DNA from: Alsobacter sp045348435
GTDB lineage: Bacteria; Pseudomonadota; Alphaproteobacteria; Rhizobiales; Beijerinckiaceae
DNA length: 64,000 bases
NCBI RefSeq assembly: GCF_045348435.1
Contig: NZ_CP157484.1
Coordinates: 4,898,001-4,962,000 of the forward strand
Direction of reading: 5' to 3'
Below, piece by piece: positions 44,533-52,638 of this stretch; the first letter of the stretch is position 1; every line of letters begins with the position of its first letter. Both the position numbers and the translations under genes were made by a program. Below the pieces are notes generated by a model. The model made no database searches. It was not told the origin of the DNA and was given only the letters and a program-made list of their open reading frames with translations.

Positions 44533-46200
44533 ATGGAAAGAATTGTCTTGAGCTCGATGGTCGGGGTCGCCGCGGGGGCGGCCATGCTGGCCATCCCCGG
44601 CGGGGCCATCGCCCAGCAAAACCAGCCCAAACCCAACATCCTCTTCATCGTGTCGGACGACACCGGATATGGGGACCTGGGACCCTATGGCGGCGGCGAG
44701 GGCCGCGGCATGCCCACCCCCAGCATCGACCGGCTGGCCAACGAGGGGATGACGTTCTTCTCGTTCTACGCCCAGCCGAGTTGCACGCCGGGCCGCGCCG
44801 CCATGCAGACCGGGCGCATTCCTAACCGCAGCGGCATGACGACCGTGGCCTTCCAGGGCGAGGGCGGCGGCCTGCCGGCGGCGGAGTGGACGTTGGCCTC
44901 CGTGCTGAAGCAGGGCGGCTACAAGACCTATTTCACCGGCAAGTGGCACCTGGGCGAGGCGGACTACGCGCTGCCGACAGCCCAGGGTTACGACGTGATG
45001 AAGTATACGGGGCTCTATCACCTGAACGCCTACACGTATGGCGACCCGACCTGGTTCCCGGACATGGATCCGGAGCTGCGGGAGATGTTCAACCGCGTGA
45101 CGAAGGGGTCGCTGTCAGGCAGGGCCGGCGAGAAGCCGGTCGAGGACTTCAAGATCAACGGCCAGTACGTCGACACTCCGGTCGTCGACGGTAAGCCCGG
45201 CGTGGTCGGCATTCCGTTCTTCGACGGCTATGTGGAGAAGGCCGCGCTCGAATTCCTCGATGACGCGTCCAAGACGCCGAACCAGCCGTTCTACATCAAC
45301 GTGAACTTCATGAAGGTTCACCAGCCGAACCTGCCGGCGCCGGAGTTCGAGCACAAGTCGATGTCCAAGACGAAATACGCCGACAGCGTGGTGGAGCTCG
45401 ACACCCGCATCGGCCGGATCATGGAGAAGCTCCGCGCCACCGGCTTGGACAAGAATACGCTGGTCTTCTACACCACCGACAACGGCGCCTGGCAGGACGT
45501 GTATCCGGACGCGGGCTACACTCCGTTCCGCGGCACCAAGGGCACCGTGCGCGAGGGCGGCAACCGCGTGCCGGCCATCGCCGTGTGGCCCGGCAAGATC
45601 AAGCCGCAGGCCAAGAGCCACGACATCGTCGGCGGCCTCGACCTGATGGCCACCTTCGCCAACGCCGCCGGCGTCAAGCTGCCGGAGAAAGACCGCGAGG
45701 GCCAGCCCATCGTCTTCGACAGCTACGACATGACGCCTGTGCTCACCGGCGCCGGCAAGTCCGGCCGCAACAACTGGTTCTACTTCACCGAGAACGAGCT
45801 GACCCCCGGCGCCGCGCGCGTCGGTCACTACAAGGCCGTGTTCAACCTGCGCGGCGACGACGGCGCCTCGACCGGCGGTATGGCGGTCGACACCAATCTC
45901 GGATGGAAGGGCGCGGAGAAATACGTCGCGATCGTCCCGCAGGTCTTCGACATCTGGCAGGACCCGCAGGAGCGCTATGACATCTTCATGAACAACTACA
46001 CCGAGCGCACCTGGACGATGGTCACCATCAGCGCCGAGATCAAGAAGCTGATGGAGACCTACATCAAGTACCCGCCGCGCAAGCTCCAGAGCATGGGCTA
46101 CGACGGACCCATCGAGATTTCGAAGTACCAGAAATTCCAGTGGGTCCGCGAGCAACTCGCCAAGGAGGGCGTCAATATCCCGTTGCCGACAGGCAACTGA
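44533..46200 (+). CDS. Exported arylsulfatase (sulfatase family S1)
   Basis: A 555-residue sulfatase with a signal peptide (about 1-27, ending GGAIA before QQNQPK). The formylglycine motif is SCTPGRAAMQTGR (Cys84), the metal site starts ILFIVSDDTGYGDLG (Asp42-Asp43), and GKWHLGE (about 137-143) and YTTDNG (near 316-321) complete the active site. The motif reads CTPGR rather than the commoner CxPSR, still compatible with the CxPxR rule of formylglycine-generating enzyme. ATG 44533 follows GGAGG at 6 bases. It probably releases sulfate from organic sulfate esters in the periplasm. Confidence 0.92.
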   Translation: MERIVLSSMVGVAAGAAMLAIPGGAIAQQNQPKPNILFIVSDDTGYGDLGPYGGGEGRGMPTPSIDRLANEGMTFFSFYAQPSCTPGRAAMQTGRIPNRSGMTTVAFQGEGGGLPAAEWTLASVLKQGGYKTYFTGKWHLGEADYALPTAQGYDVMKYTGLYHLNAYTYGDPTWFPDMDPELREMFNRVTKGSLSGRAGEKPVEDFKINGQYVDTPVVDGKPGVVGIPFFDGYVEKAALEFLDDASKTPNQPFYINVNFMKVHQPNLPAPEFEHKSMSKTKYADSVVELDTRIGRIMEKLRATGLDKNTLVFYTTDNGAWQDVYPDAGYTPFRGTKGTVREGGNRVPAIAVWPGKIKPQAKSHDIVGGLDLMATFANAAGVKLPEKDREGQPIVFDSYDMTPVLTGAGKSGRNNWFYFTENELTPGAARVGHYKAVFNLRGDDGASTGGMAVDTNLGWKGAEKYVAIVPQVFDIWQDPQERYDIFMNNYTERTWTMVTISAEIKKLMETYIKYPPRKLQSMGYDGPIEISKYQKFQWVREQLAKEGVNIPLPTGN

Positions 46201-46227
46201 CGAGCCTGCAGCAGAACCAAGGGACCG

Positions 46228-46256
46228 AAGGGGCTGGAGACAGCCCCTTCTCTTTT
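46228..46256 (+). terminator. Rho-independent terminator after the smaller sulfatase
   Basis: AAGGGGCTG-GAGA-CAGCCCCTT forms a perfect 9-base stem with a 4-base loop, followed by CTCTTTT. It lies 27 bases after the stop and between convergent sulfatase genes, and the A-rich side may also act for the opposite strand. Confidence 0.8.
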
Positions 46257-46272
46257 GGCCCGACCGCCGGCG

Positions 46273-48822
46273 CTATTGCGGGGCGGGCTGCATGTGGCGA
46301 ATGGGCCGGCCGTCCACGGCGACCGCCTCGTTCGCCTCGAGCTTCTGAACGTCCGCCTGCGACAGCGTGGGCCGATCGATCTTGACCGTGAGCTTTTCGA
46401 GCTTGGCGGTGAGCGTGAAGGGCGGCCGATAATCGGCGTCGTTCACGCCGGTCAAGGTGTCGGAGCCGATGTCGAAGCTCTCGTCCCACTGCAGGATCAT
46501 CGGCAATGTCCGCGGCATCTGCTGGGACGCCACCACCTTGCCGTCGACCTTGAGCACGCCCGTGCCGGACCGGCCCAGCCCGCTCATATTGTTGAAGGCG
46601 AGCGTGCCGGCGCCGAGCCCGTCATAGTGGAAGTCGAACTCGACGACGTGCTTGCCGGGCGCGAGCGCGTCCGGGCCTTCCCACTTGACCCGTTTCAGGT
46701 CGATGAGATTCCAGAGGAACACCGGCTTGCCCTTGAGGAGGTAGAAGCCGTAGCCGGCGAACCGGCCGCCCGAAGTGAGGATCATGCCTTCTGCGCCGCC
46801 CTGGGGCACGTCGATCGCCGCCGTGATCGTGTAGGAGGCGTTGAGGAGCGACGGCGAGTCGCCCTGGGGCAGCCCGACCATCGGTTGCGTGTAGGTGAAC
46901 TCGGAGCGCCCGGCCGTGATGTTGGGGCGCGGCGCGACGATGCGGGCCGCCACGGACGCGTCCATCGGGAAGACCTGGTACATCTTCGCCTGGGCGATGA
47001 ACATCTCCTTCATCTGCTTGACCTTGTCGGGGTTCGCCGCCGCGATGTTCCGGGACTGGCTGAAGTCCGTGTTCAGGTCGTACAGTTCGAGCACCTGGTT
47101 GTTGAGCGGGTCGGTGTTGGCGGCTCCGAAGGCCTCCCACGGCGCCCGGTTCACCTGCGTGCTGAGCAGCCATCCTTCGTGATACAGGGCCCATTGCCCC
47201 ATCATCTCGAAATACTGCGTCTTGTGGCGTGATGGCTCCTTCGCGTTCGCCTTGTCGAACGTGTAGGCGAGGCTGGTCCCCTCGATCGGCGCCTGCTTAA
47301 TGCCGTCCACCATGTCGGGCGCCGGGATGCCGGACACCTCCAGGATGGTGGGGACGATGTCGACGACGTGGGTGAACTGCTCGCGCAGGCCGCCCTTGTC
47401 CTTGATGCGCGCCGGCCAGGAGACAGCCATGTTCTGGCGGATGCCGCCGAGCCTCGATGCGTTTTGCTTGAACCAGGTGAACGGCGTATCGAAGGCCCAG
47501 GACCAGCCGGCCGACATGTGGTTGTAGGTCTGCTCCGTCCCCCAGACGTCGTACCACTTCATCTGTTCCTCGACGGGCATCTGGTTGACGCCGTTGAAGA
47601 ACGCGACCTCGTTGGGCGTGCCCAGCGGTCCGCCTTCGGCGCTCGTCCCGTTGTCGCCGTTGATGTAGATGATCAGCGTGTTGTCGAGCTTGCCCATGTC
47701 CTGGATGGCCTGGACCACGCGCCCGATCTCGTGGTCGTTGTAGGCGCCATAGGCGGCGAACACCTCGGCTTGCCGGATGAAGAGCCTCTTTTCGACGTCC
47801 GTCAGGTCGTCCCAGTTCTTCAGGACGCTGGTGGGCCACGGCTCCAGCTGCGTGTCCTGCGGGATGACGCCGAGCGATTTCTGTTGCGCGAAGATCTTGT
47901 CGCGCAGCTTGTTCCAGCCCTCGTCGAAGAGGTGCAGCTGTCTGATCTTGTCGACCCACTCCTGGGTCGGGTGGTGGGGCGCATGCGTCGCGCCCGGGGC
48001 GTATTTCATGAAGAAGGGCTTGTCGGGAACGGTCTGGTTGAGGCGGTTCAGATAGGCGATGGCGTCGTCGGCCATCCCGGTGACCAGGTTCCAGCTGGGC
48101 TTGCCCTCGAAGGGGTAGATCTGGGTCGTGTTGCGGAACAGGTTCGGCTGCCACTGGTTGGCGTCGCCGCCCACGAAGCCGTAGAAATACTCGAAGCCCA
48201 TGCCGGTGGGCCACAGGTCGAACGGCCCGATCGCGCTGGCCTCGAAGGCCGGCGTGTTGTGGTCCTTGCCGAACCACGACGTGGCGTAGCCGTTCTCAAG
48301 CAGAATGCGCCCGATCGTGGCCTTGTCCTTGCCGATGATGCTGTTGTAGCCGGGGAAGCCGGTGGACTGCTCCGAAATCACGCCGAAGCCGACCGAATGA
48401 TGGTTCCTGCCCGTGATCAGCGCGGCGCGCGTCGGCGAGCACAGGGCGGTCGAATGGATGTTGTTGTAGCGCAGGCCGTCCTGGGCGATGCGATCCAGCG
48501 TCGGCGTGGGAATGACGCCCCCGAACGTGCTGGGCACGCCGAACCCGGCGTCGTCCGTGATGATCAGCAGCACGTTGGGCGCGCCTTGCGGCGGGACGAT
48601 CCGTGGCGCCCACCATGGCTTGGAGGTCAGCGCGTCATTGGTGATGACGCCGCCGAATTTGGGGTCGGGGGCCGGAAGCTGCCGTCCGTCGATCACGACC
48701 GTCGCGCCCGGCGACCCTGGCGCGCCCTGGGCCTGCTGCGCCGCGGCCGGGGCGACGCAAGCCGCCGCGCCAAGCACCGCAAGCGCCAGAGCCCAATCGC
48801 CGAACCCTGCGTTCCGCCTCAT
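46273..48822 (-). CDS. Large exported arylsulfatase with C-terminal beta domain
   Basis: An 849-residue sulfatase. The signal peptide ends near AAAQQA (about 29). The formylglycine motif is ALCSPTRAALITGR (Cys128), with LLIITDDAGFG (Asp90-Asp91), SWFGKDHNTP and INGDNG as active-site segments. The chain is about 250 residues longer than classical arylsulfatases: residues 600-849 form a C-terminal region rich in beta-strands (AAIDVPQGGAEGMILTSGGRFAGYGFYLLKGKPVFLWN) that resembles a carbohydrate-binding-like fold of the PAS-type group. ATG 48822 follows GGGAGG at 6 bases. A perfect FNR/FixK box lies about 140 bases upstream. Confidence 0.92.
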   Translation of the reverse strand: MRRNAGFGDWALALAVLGAAACVAPAAAQQAQGAPGSPGATVVIDGRQLPAPDPKFGGVITNDALTSKPWWAPRIVPPQGAPNVLLIITDDAGFGVPSTFGGVIPTPTLDRIAQDGLRYNNIHSTALCSPTRAALITGRNHHSVGFGVISEQSTGFPGYNSIIGKDKATIGRILLENGYATSWFGKDHNTPAFEASAIGPFDLWPTGMGFEYFYGFVGGDANQWQPNLFRNTTQIYPFEGKPSWNLVTGMADDAIAYLNRLNQTVPDKPFFMKYAPGATHAPHHPTQEWVDKIRQLHLFDEGWNKLRDKIFAQQKSLGVIPQDTQLEPWPTSVLKNWDDLTDVEKRLFIRQAEVFAAYGAYNDHEIGRVVQAIQDMGKLDNTLIIYINGDNGTSAEGGPLGTPNEVAFFNGVNQMPVEEQMKWYDVWGTEQTYNHMSAGWSWAFDTPFTWFKQNASRLGGIRQNMAVSWPARIKDKGGLREQFTHVVDIVPTILEVSGIPAPDMVDGIKQAPIEGTSLAYTFDKANAKEPSRHKTQYFEMMGQWALYHEGWLLSTQVNRAPWEAFGAANTDPLNNQVLELYDLNTDFSQSRNIAAANPDKVKQMKEMFIAQAKMYQVFPMDASVAARIVAPRPNITAGRSEFTYTQPMVGLPQGDSPSLLNASYTITAAIDVPQGGAEGMILTSGGRFAGYGFYLLKGKPVFLWNLIDLKRVKWEGPDALAPGKHVVEFDFHYDGLGAGTLAFNNMSGLGRSGTGVLKVDGKVVASQQMPRTLPMILQWDESFDIGSDTLTGVNDADYRPPFTLTAKLEKLTVKIDRPTLSQADVQKLEANEAVAVDGRPIRHMQPAPQ

Positions 48823-48902
48823 GGTGAACCTCCCTCCAGAGCGTCGTCCGACCCGGGATGGCGCGATGCATGCGCCAACGCTCGGCGAAACAGATGAGAA
48901 AG

Positions 48903-48925
48903 CAACCGCAGACGACTTGCGGTTG
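48903..48925 (-). promoter_or_regulatory. Leader hairpin of the large sulfatase gene
   Basis: CAACCGCA-N7-TGCGGTTG is a perfect 8-base stem in the probable 5' leader, about 80 bases before the sulfatase ATG. It lies where transcription controlled by the adjacent FNR-type box would begin, so it may protect the mRNA 5' end. The role is inferred. Confidence 0.4.
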
Positions 48926-48961
48926 AGCAGCCCAGGTTAACATCCAGCCCCGGTCGCATTC

Positions 48962-48975
48962 TTGATCGACATCAA
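48962..48975. promoter_or_regulatory. FNR/FixK-type binding site
   Basis: TTGATCGACATCAA is a perfect match to the FNR/Anr/FixK consensus TTGAT-N4-ATCAA. A class II position (centre at -41.5) would put a leftward transcript start near 48927 (TTAACC as -10 at 48935-48940), serving the large sulfatase, or a rightward start near 49010 ahead of the small open frame and the receptor-like gene. It is the only such box I noticed. Confidence 0.6.
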
Positions 48976-49401
48976 CTCAACGCTCGTTTGAGCTGCAGAG
49001 ATCAGCGATACAGCCCATACGGGCCTTGCCATGGCGAAGCCATGATTTCGCCTTGATTGCCTCGATTTTGATGAAATCTCAAGAAAGACGGGTCTATTTG
49101 CTCAAAGGCGCACAGTCGAGTGCGGTCGACCTCGCGGCGTTGCTTCGGCCAAAAGAGGAAGCGAACTTTCTGATCGAGGAATCACATCGCCGCGAGACAG
49201 CAATTTGATCCCGTTTAACTCAAATTTTACGGAAACCGTTCGACTTTACAGAACAGGCGCGACCCGCCTGACGAGTTCTGCCCAGAAGGACAGCGCTTCA
49301 GCTCTTCCGCCTGGAAGGCGACGCTCCGCCCGGCGGCTTACGCGCACAAGGTTGCGGGACGCCGCCCGAACGCACGATCCGCAGCGCTTGGAGGACGTGG
49401 C
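48976..49401. other. Intergenic region with possible small ORF
   Basis: A gap of 579 bases separates the large sulfatase from the receptor-like gene; this entry covers the part right of the FNR box. It is less GC-rich than its surroundings (for example CCTCGATTTTGATGAAATCTC and ATTTTACGGAAACC). Apart from a doubtful small open frame (49071-49208) I see no gene. The stretch 49250-49400 is GC-rich and could hold leader sequence for the TTG-started gene. Confidence 0.5.
49071..49208 (+). CDS. Possible 45-residue hypothetical protein
   Basis: An open frame starting at ATG 49071 (MKSQERRVYLLKGAQSS) and ending ESHRRETAI. It could begin at TTG 49026. No good ribosome site is visible. It contains charged residues in a plausible balance and lies just downstream of the FNR-type box, but nothing in it is recognisable. 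It may well not be a gene. Confidence 0.2.
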   Translation: MKSQERRVYLLKGAQSSAVDLAALLRPKEEANFLIEESHRRETAI

Positions 49402-50556
49402 TTGACACTCCTGACGTTCGTGACGCGCCGGCAATCCACCGCATTCGCGATCGCGCTGGGCGTCGCGGCCGCGAGCTGCACCCGCAGCCCGCCCCCGGCG
49501 GCCTGGCCGCTGCCGCCCCGCCGGCCCGAGACGCCTCACCCGAACCGGCCGCGGATCGCTGCGGCCTCGGCGAACGGCGAGAGGGCTGCCGCGCTGGCGC
49601 AGGTCGAGCCGGCGCCGCGCCCGGCCGCCGAGGCCGCGCCTGCTCCTCCGCGGGCTTTCGGCATCGCCTCGCGCGAGCGGAGCGGCAGCTTCTGGCGCCT
49701 GGTCGCGGACCTCGACGAGGTCCTCGCCCGGGACGACCTGCGGGTGAAGCCCATCACGACGAGAGGTCCCGTCCAGGCCCTGCGGGAGCTGATCCGCAAC
49801 TCCGGCGTGGACGCCGCCATCGTGCAGGTCGACGCCCTTCAGGCGTTTCGCGGCTCCCTGCGGGGCCGCCTCAGCCAGGACCGGCTCAGATATGTCGCGC
49901 GACTCTATGACGAGGACGCGCATCTCGTGGCGAGGCGGGAGATCGGCGACGTTCGCCAGCTTGCCGGCAAGAGGGTCGACGTGTTCGCGCACGGCAGCGG
50001 GAGCCATGTCACCGGCGCCTCCGTGTTCCGGCGGCTGGGGATCGCGCCGGTCTGGACCTTCCATGGCGAACTCTCGGCCTCCAAGCTTCTGGCCGCCGGG
50101 AAGGCGGACGCCGTGTTCATCGTCTCGCAGCGCCCCTCGATGCCCGTCCTGGAGCTGCCCGACGGCGTCGGCCGCCTCCTGCCGATCGACTGGCGCGACG
50201 GCTTCGCGGAGGCCTACCGCCGCGCCGCTCTGACCAGCGACGATTATCCGAACCTGCTGGCGCCGTCGGAGCGCGTCGACACCGTGGCGGTCAGCACCGT
50301 CCTGGCCATGTGCGACTGGCCCTTGCGATCGCCCGAATACAGCCGGTCCGCGCAGTTCCTGTCGGCCTTCTATGGCCGCCTCGGCGACCTGCGGGGCCCT
50401 GGCCGCCATTTCGACTGGGGCCCGGTCGACGCCAGCCCGGGCGCCGGCGGCTGGACGCGGCTCACCTTGGCGGAGCTGCTCGATCCGCGATCGGGAACCG
50501 GACCGGAGGGCCGGCCCGCGCCGCCCGCCGGAGCCGTGCGCCCGACCGTTCCGTGA
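49402..50556 (+). CDS. TAXI/NMT1-like substrate-binding protein, orphan
   Basis: A 384-residue exported protein with a TTG start at 49402, supported by GGAGG at 7 bases. The N terminus TLLTFVTRRQSTAFAIALGVAAASC is a signal peptide and may be lipidated at Cys26, although the lipobox is weak. A Pro/Ala-rich linker (about 28-85) precedes a TAXI-type binding domain: GSFWRLVADLDEVLARDDLRVKPITTRGPVQALRELIRNSGVDAAIVQVDAL, LAGKRVDVFAHGSGSHVTGASVFRRLG and AGKADAVFIVSQRP. No TRAP permease is adjacent. It lies 61 bases before a LuxR regulator and may sense a ligand for it or serve the secretion locus. Confidence 0.75.
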   Translation: MTLLTFVTRRQSTAFAIALGVAAASCTRSPPPAAWPLPPRRPETPHPNRPRIAAASANGERAAALAQVEPAPRPAAEAAPAPPRAFGIASRERSGSFWRLVADLDEVLARDDLRVKPITTRGPVQALRELIRNSGVDAAIVQVDALQAFRGSLRGRLSQDRLRYVARLYDEDAHLVARREIGDVRQLAGKRVDVFAHGSGSHVTGASVFRRLGIAPVWTFHGELSASKLLAAGKADAVFIVSQRPSMPVLELPDGVGRLLPIDWRDGFAEAYRRAALTSDDYPNLLAPSERVDTVAVSTVLAMCDWPLRSPEYSRSAQFLSAFYGRLGDLRGPGRHFDWGPVDASPGAGGWTRLTLAELLDPRSGTGPEGRPAPPAGAVRPTVP

Positions 50557-50617
50557 GCGGCGGCGCCCCGGCGCCGATCCGCCGCTATGCACCGAATCGG
50601 CCACTGGAGGGGATGGG

Positions 50618-51292
50618 ATGGACGACTTTGGAGAGCGAAGTTCAGCGGAGGAGTTTCCGATCGTGCTGGTGGTCGAGCGCAACATGCTGCTGCGGACCTG
50701 CCTGGCGCGGCTTCTGCGGCAGCAGCTCACACGCTACGACATCCAGGAAGCGTGTTCGGCCGAGGATTTCGTCGACCTGGCCGAGAAGGACGTCAGGCTC
50801 GTGACCCTCGACATCGAGGACCGGCGCGCGGCCGACCTCACCGTGCGACGCGAGATCGAGCAGGCGCGGGACTGCTTTCCGCAAGCCGCCATCGCGGTGT
50901 TCAGCAACCACGACGACAGCGCGTCCGTCCAGGCGCTGATGCAATGCGGGGTTCGCGGCTTCCTGCCCACCTTCATCCCGTTCGACGTGGCGGTGGCGGC
51001 GCTGCGCCTCGTCCTGGCCGGAGGCGCCTACTGCCCGGCGCCGCCGCCGCTCGACGCGCCCGCTTCTCCCGACCATCTCGCCGACCACTCCCCGGCGCGG
51101 CTGACGCCGCGCGAGAAGGCCGTCCTGGCCCTCATGGAGCTGGGCCATCCCAACAAGATCATCGCCGCCAAGCTCGAATTGGCCGAGAACACGGTGAAGA
51201 TGCACGTGCAGCACATCATGCGGAAGCTCGGGGCCAAGACGCGCACCGAAGCCGTCTTTGTCTGCAACAACCGCCGGGTCACGCTCTCCTAG
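50618..51292 (+). CDS. Atypical NarL/LuxR-family response regulator
   Basis: A 224-residue protein with a receiver-like domain (12-130) and a LuxR helix-turn-helix (about 160-220: LTPREKAVLALMELGHPNKIIAAKLELAENTVKMHVQHIMRKLGAKTRTEAV). A phosphoacceptor-like Asp is present (VTLDIED, Asp65), but the acidic pair at the start reads Glu20-Arg21 (VVERN) and the conserved Lys is replaced (RGFLPTFIP). Phosphorylation may thus be weak or absent. No histidine kinase is nearby. ATG 50618 follows GGAGG. It converges with the type I secretion operon and is the only regulator there. Confidence 0.85.
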   Translation: MDDFGERSSAEEFPIVLVVERNMLLRTCLARLLRQQLTRYDIQEACSAEDFVDLAEKDVRLVTLDIEDRRAADLTVRREIEQARDCFPQAAIAVFSNHDDSASVQALMQCGVRGFLPTFIPFDVAVAALRLVLAGGAYCPAPPPLDAPASPDHLADHSPARLTPREKAVLALMELGHPNKIIAAKLELAENTVKMHVQHIMRKLGAKTRTEAVFVCNNRRVTLS

Positions 51293-52638
51293 TCTTCCCG
51301 GAAGGCAGTGTGGAAGCTGTCCAGGAGAGGCTGCAGCGCGTAGAGCGCCACGGTGCTGCGGCCCGTGTGGACGAAGACGCGCGCCGGCATCCCGGGCGCC
51401 ATGGCGCTGACCGCGGAGGCGTCAGCGCCGCGCTCGTCGACCGCGATCCTGGCCGAGTAGTAGGGCTGGTCTGTCCGCTTGTCCAAGAGCCGGTCGGCCG
51501 AGATCGTCACGACCCGGCCTTTGAGCGGCCGGACCTTCTTGGGGTTGAACGGCAGGAGCGTGATCTCCGCCTCCGCGCCTTCATGGACGACGTCGATGTC
51601 CTCGGGCCTCAGGCGCGCCATCACGACCAGGCGATCCTGACGGGGCACGAGGTCGAGGACCGGGGCGCCGGCCGCGATGACGCCGCCCGGAGTGTGCACG
51701 CGCAGGTCCGTCACGACCCCCGCCTCCGGCGCCCTGACCTCGTTGCGCGAGAGCTGCTCGGCCGTGGCGTGGATGGCGTCGCCCAGCGTGAGGATCTGGT
51801 TCTGCGTCTCGCGCAGCGACTGGACCACCTCGTTCTGGTGATCGTTGGTCAGCTTGACCAACGTGGCCTTCGCCTCGCTGATCACCTGGTGCGCCCGGGA
51901 GATCTGCGACGCGAGCTCGCCCTGGCGCCCGTCGATCTCGGCGGCCTCCCTCTGCAGCGACAGCAGCCGGGGCCGCCGCTCCAGGCCCTTGTCGACCAGC
52001 GCGGACACCGCCGAGGACTCCTGGCGGGCGATCTCGGCGCGTTTGGCCGCCGCAGCGGCCTGCGCGCTGAGCCCGGTGATCTCCTTCTCCACCTGGGCGA
52101 TGCGCTCGTGGATCACCGCGCGCTGCGATTGCAGCACGTCCCGCCGGGCCTCGAAGATCTCGCGATGGCCCTGGATCACGGTGGCCAAGGTCCCGCCGCC
52201 GCCGGCGGCGCTTTGGAGGTCGGGCGGCAAGGCGATGGCGTCGCGTCCGTCCCGCTCGGCGAGGAGCCGGGCCTCGCGGGCGACGGCGTCCCAATACTGG
52301 CCTTCGAGGCTGGCCAGTCGCGAGCGGGTGCGGGTGGAGTCCATGCGCAGCAACGACTGGCCGGCCCGAACGCTGTCGCCGTCCTTCACCAGGATCTCCT
52401 GAATGACGCCGCCTTCGAGATGCTGGATCGTTTTGCGGCTCGTCTCCGCCTCCAGGACGCCCGAGGCGACGGCCGCGCTCTCGAGCGGGGCGAAGATCGA
52501 CCAGATTCCGAGCCCGAGCACGAAGCCGAAGGTCAGGACATTGCCGGCGATCGCCACTTCGCGCAGCTGCGGCCCTTCGCACTGCGCCGCGCGCAGGCGC
52601 CCCGCCAGGTCTTCCAGACGTCGCATGAGCTGCTTCAC
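51289..52638 (-). CDS. Type I secretion membrane fusion protein (HlyD/PrtE type)
   Basis: A 449-residue adaptor. A cytosolic N-terminal stretch of about 30 residues precedes one transmembrane helix (ILTFGFVLGLGIWSIFAPLE-like, about 35-52). Then come TSRKTIQHLEGGVIQEILVKDGDSVRAGQ (half-motif, typical of HlyD/PrtE), a long coiled-coil hairpin (about 90-290) and the C-terminal RSD-like domain ending with FVHTGRSTVALYALQPLLDSFHTAFRED, which fits type I secretion adaptors. The start is GTG 52638 with AAAGGA upstream; it overlaps the ABC stop (GTGA). Confidence 0.9.
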   Translation of the reverse strand: MKQLMRRLEDLAGRLRAAQCEGPQLREVAIAGNVLTFGFVLGLGIWSIFAPLESAAVASGVLEAETSRKTIQHLEGGVIQEILVKDGDSVRAGQSLLRMDSTRTRSRLASLEGQYWDAVAREARLLAERDGRDAIALPPDLQSAAGGGGTLATVIQGHREIFEARRDVLQSQRAVIHERIAQVEKEITGLSAQAAAAAKRAEIARQESSAVSALVDKGLERRPRLLSLQREAAEIDGRQGELASQISRAHQVISEAKATLVKLTNDHQNEVVQSLRETQNQILTLGDAIHATAEQLSRNEVRAPEAGVVTDLRVHTPGGVIAAGAPVLDLVPRQDRLVVMARLRPEDIDVVHEGAEAEITLLPFNPKKVRPLKGRVVTISADRLLDKRTDQPYYSARIAVDERGADASAVSAMAPGMPARVFVHTGRSTVALYALQPLLDSFHTAFRED

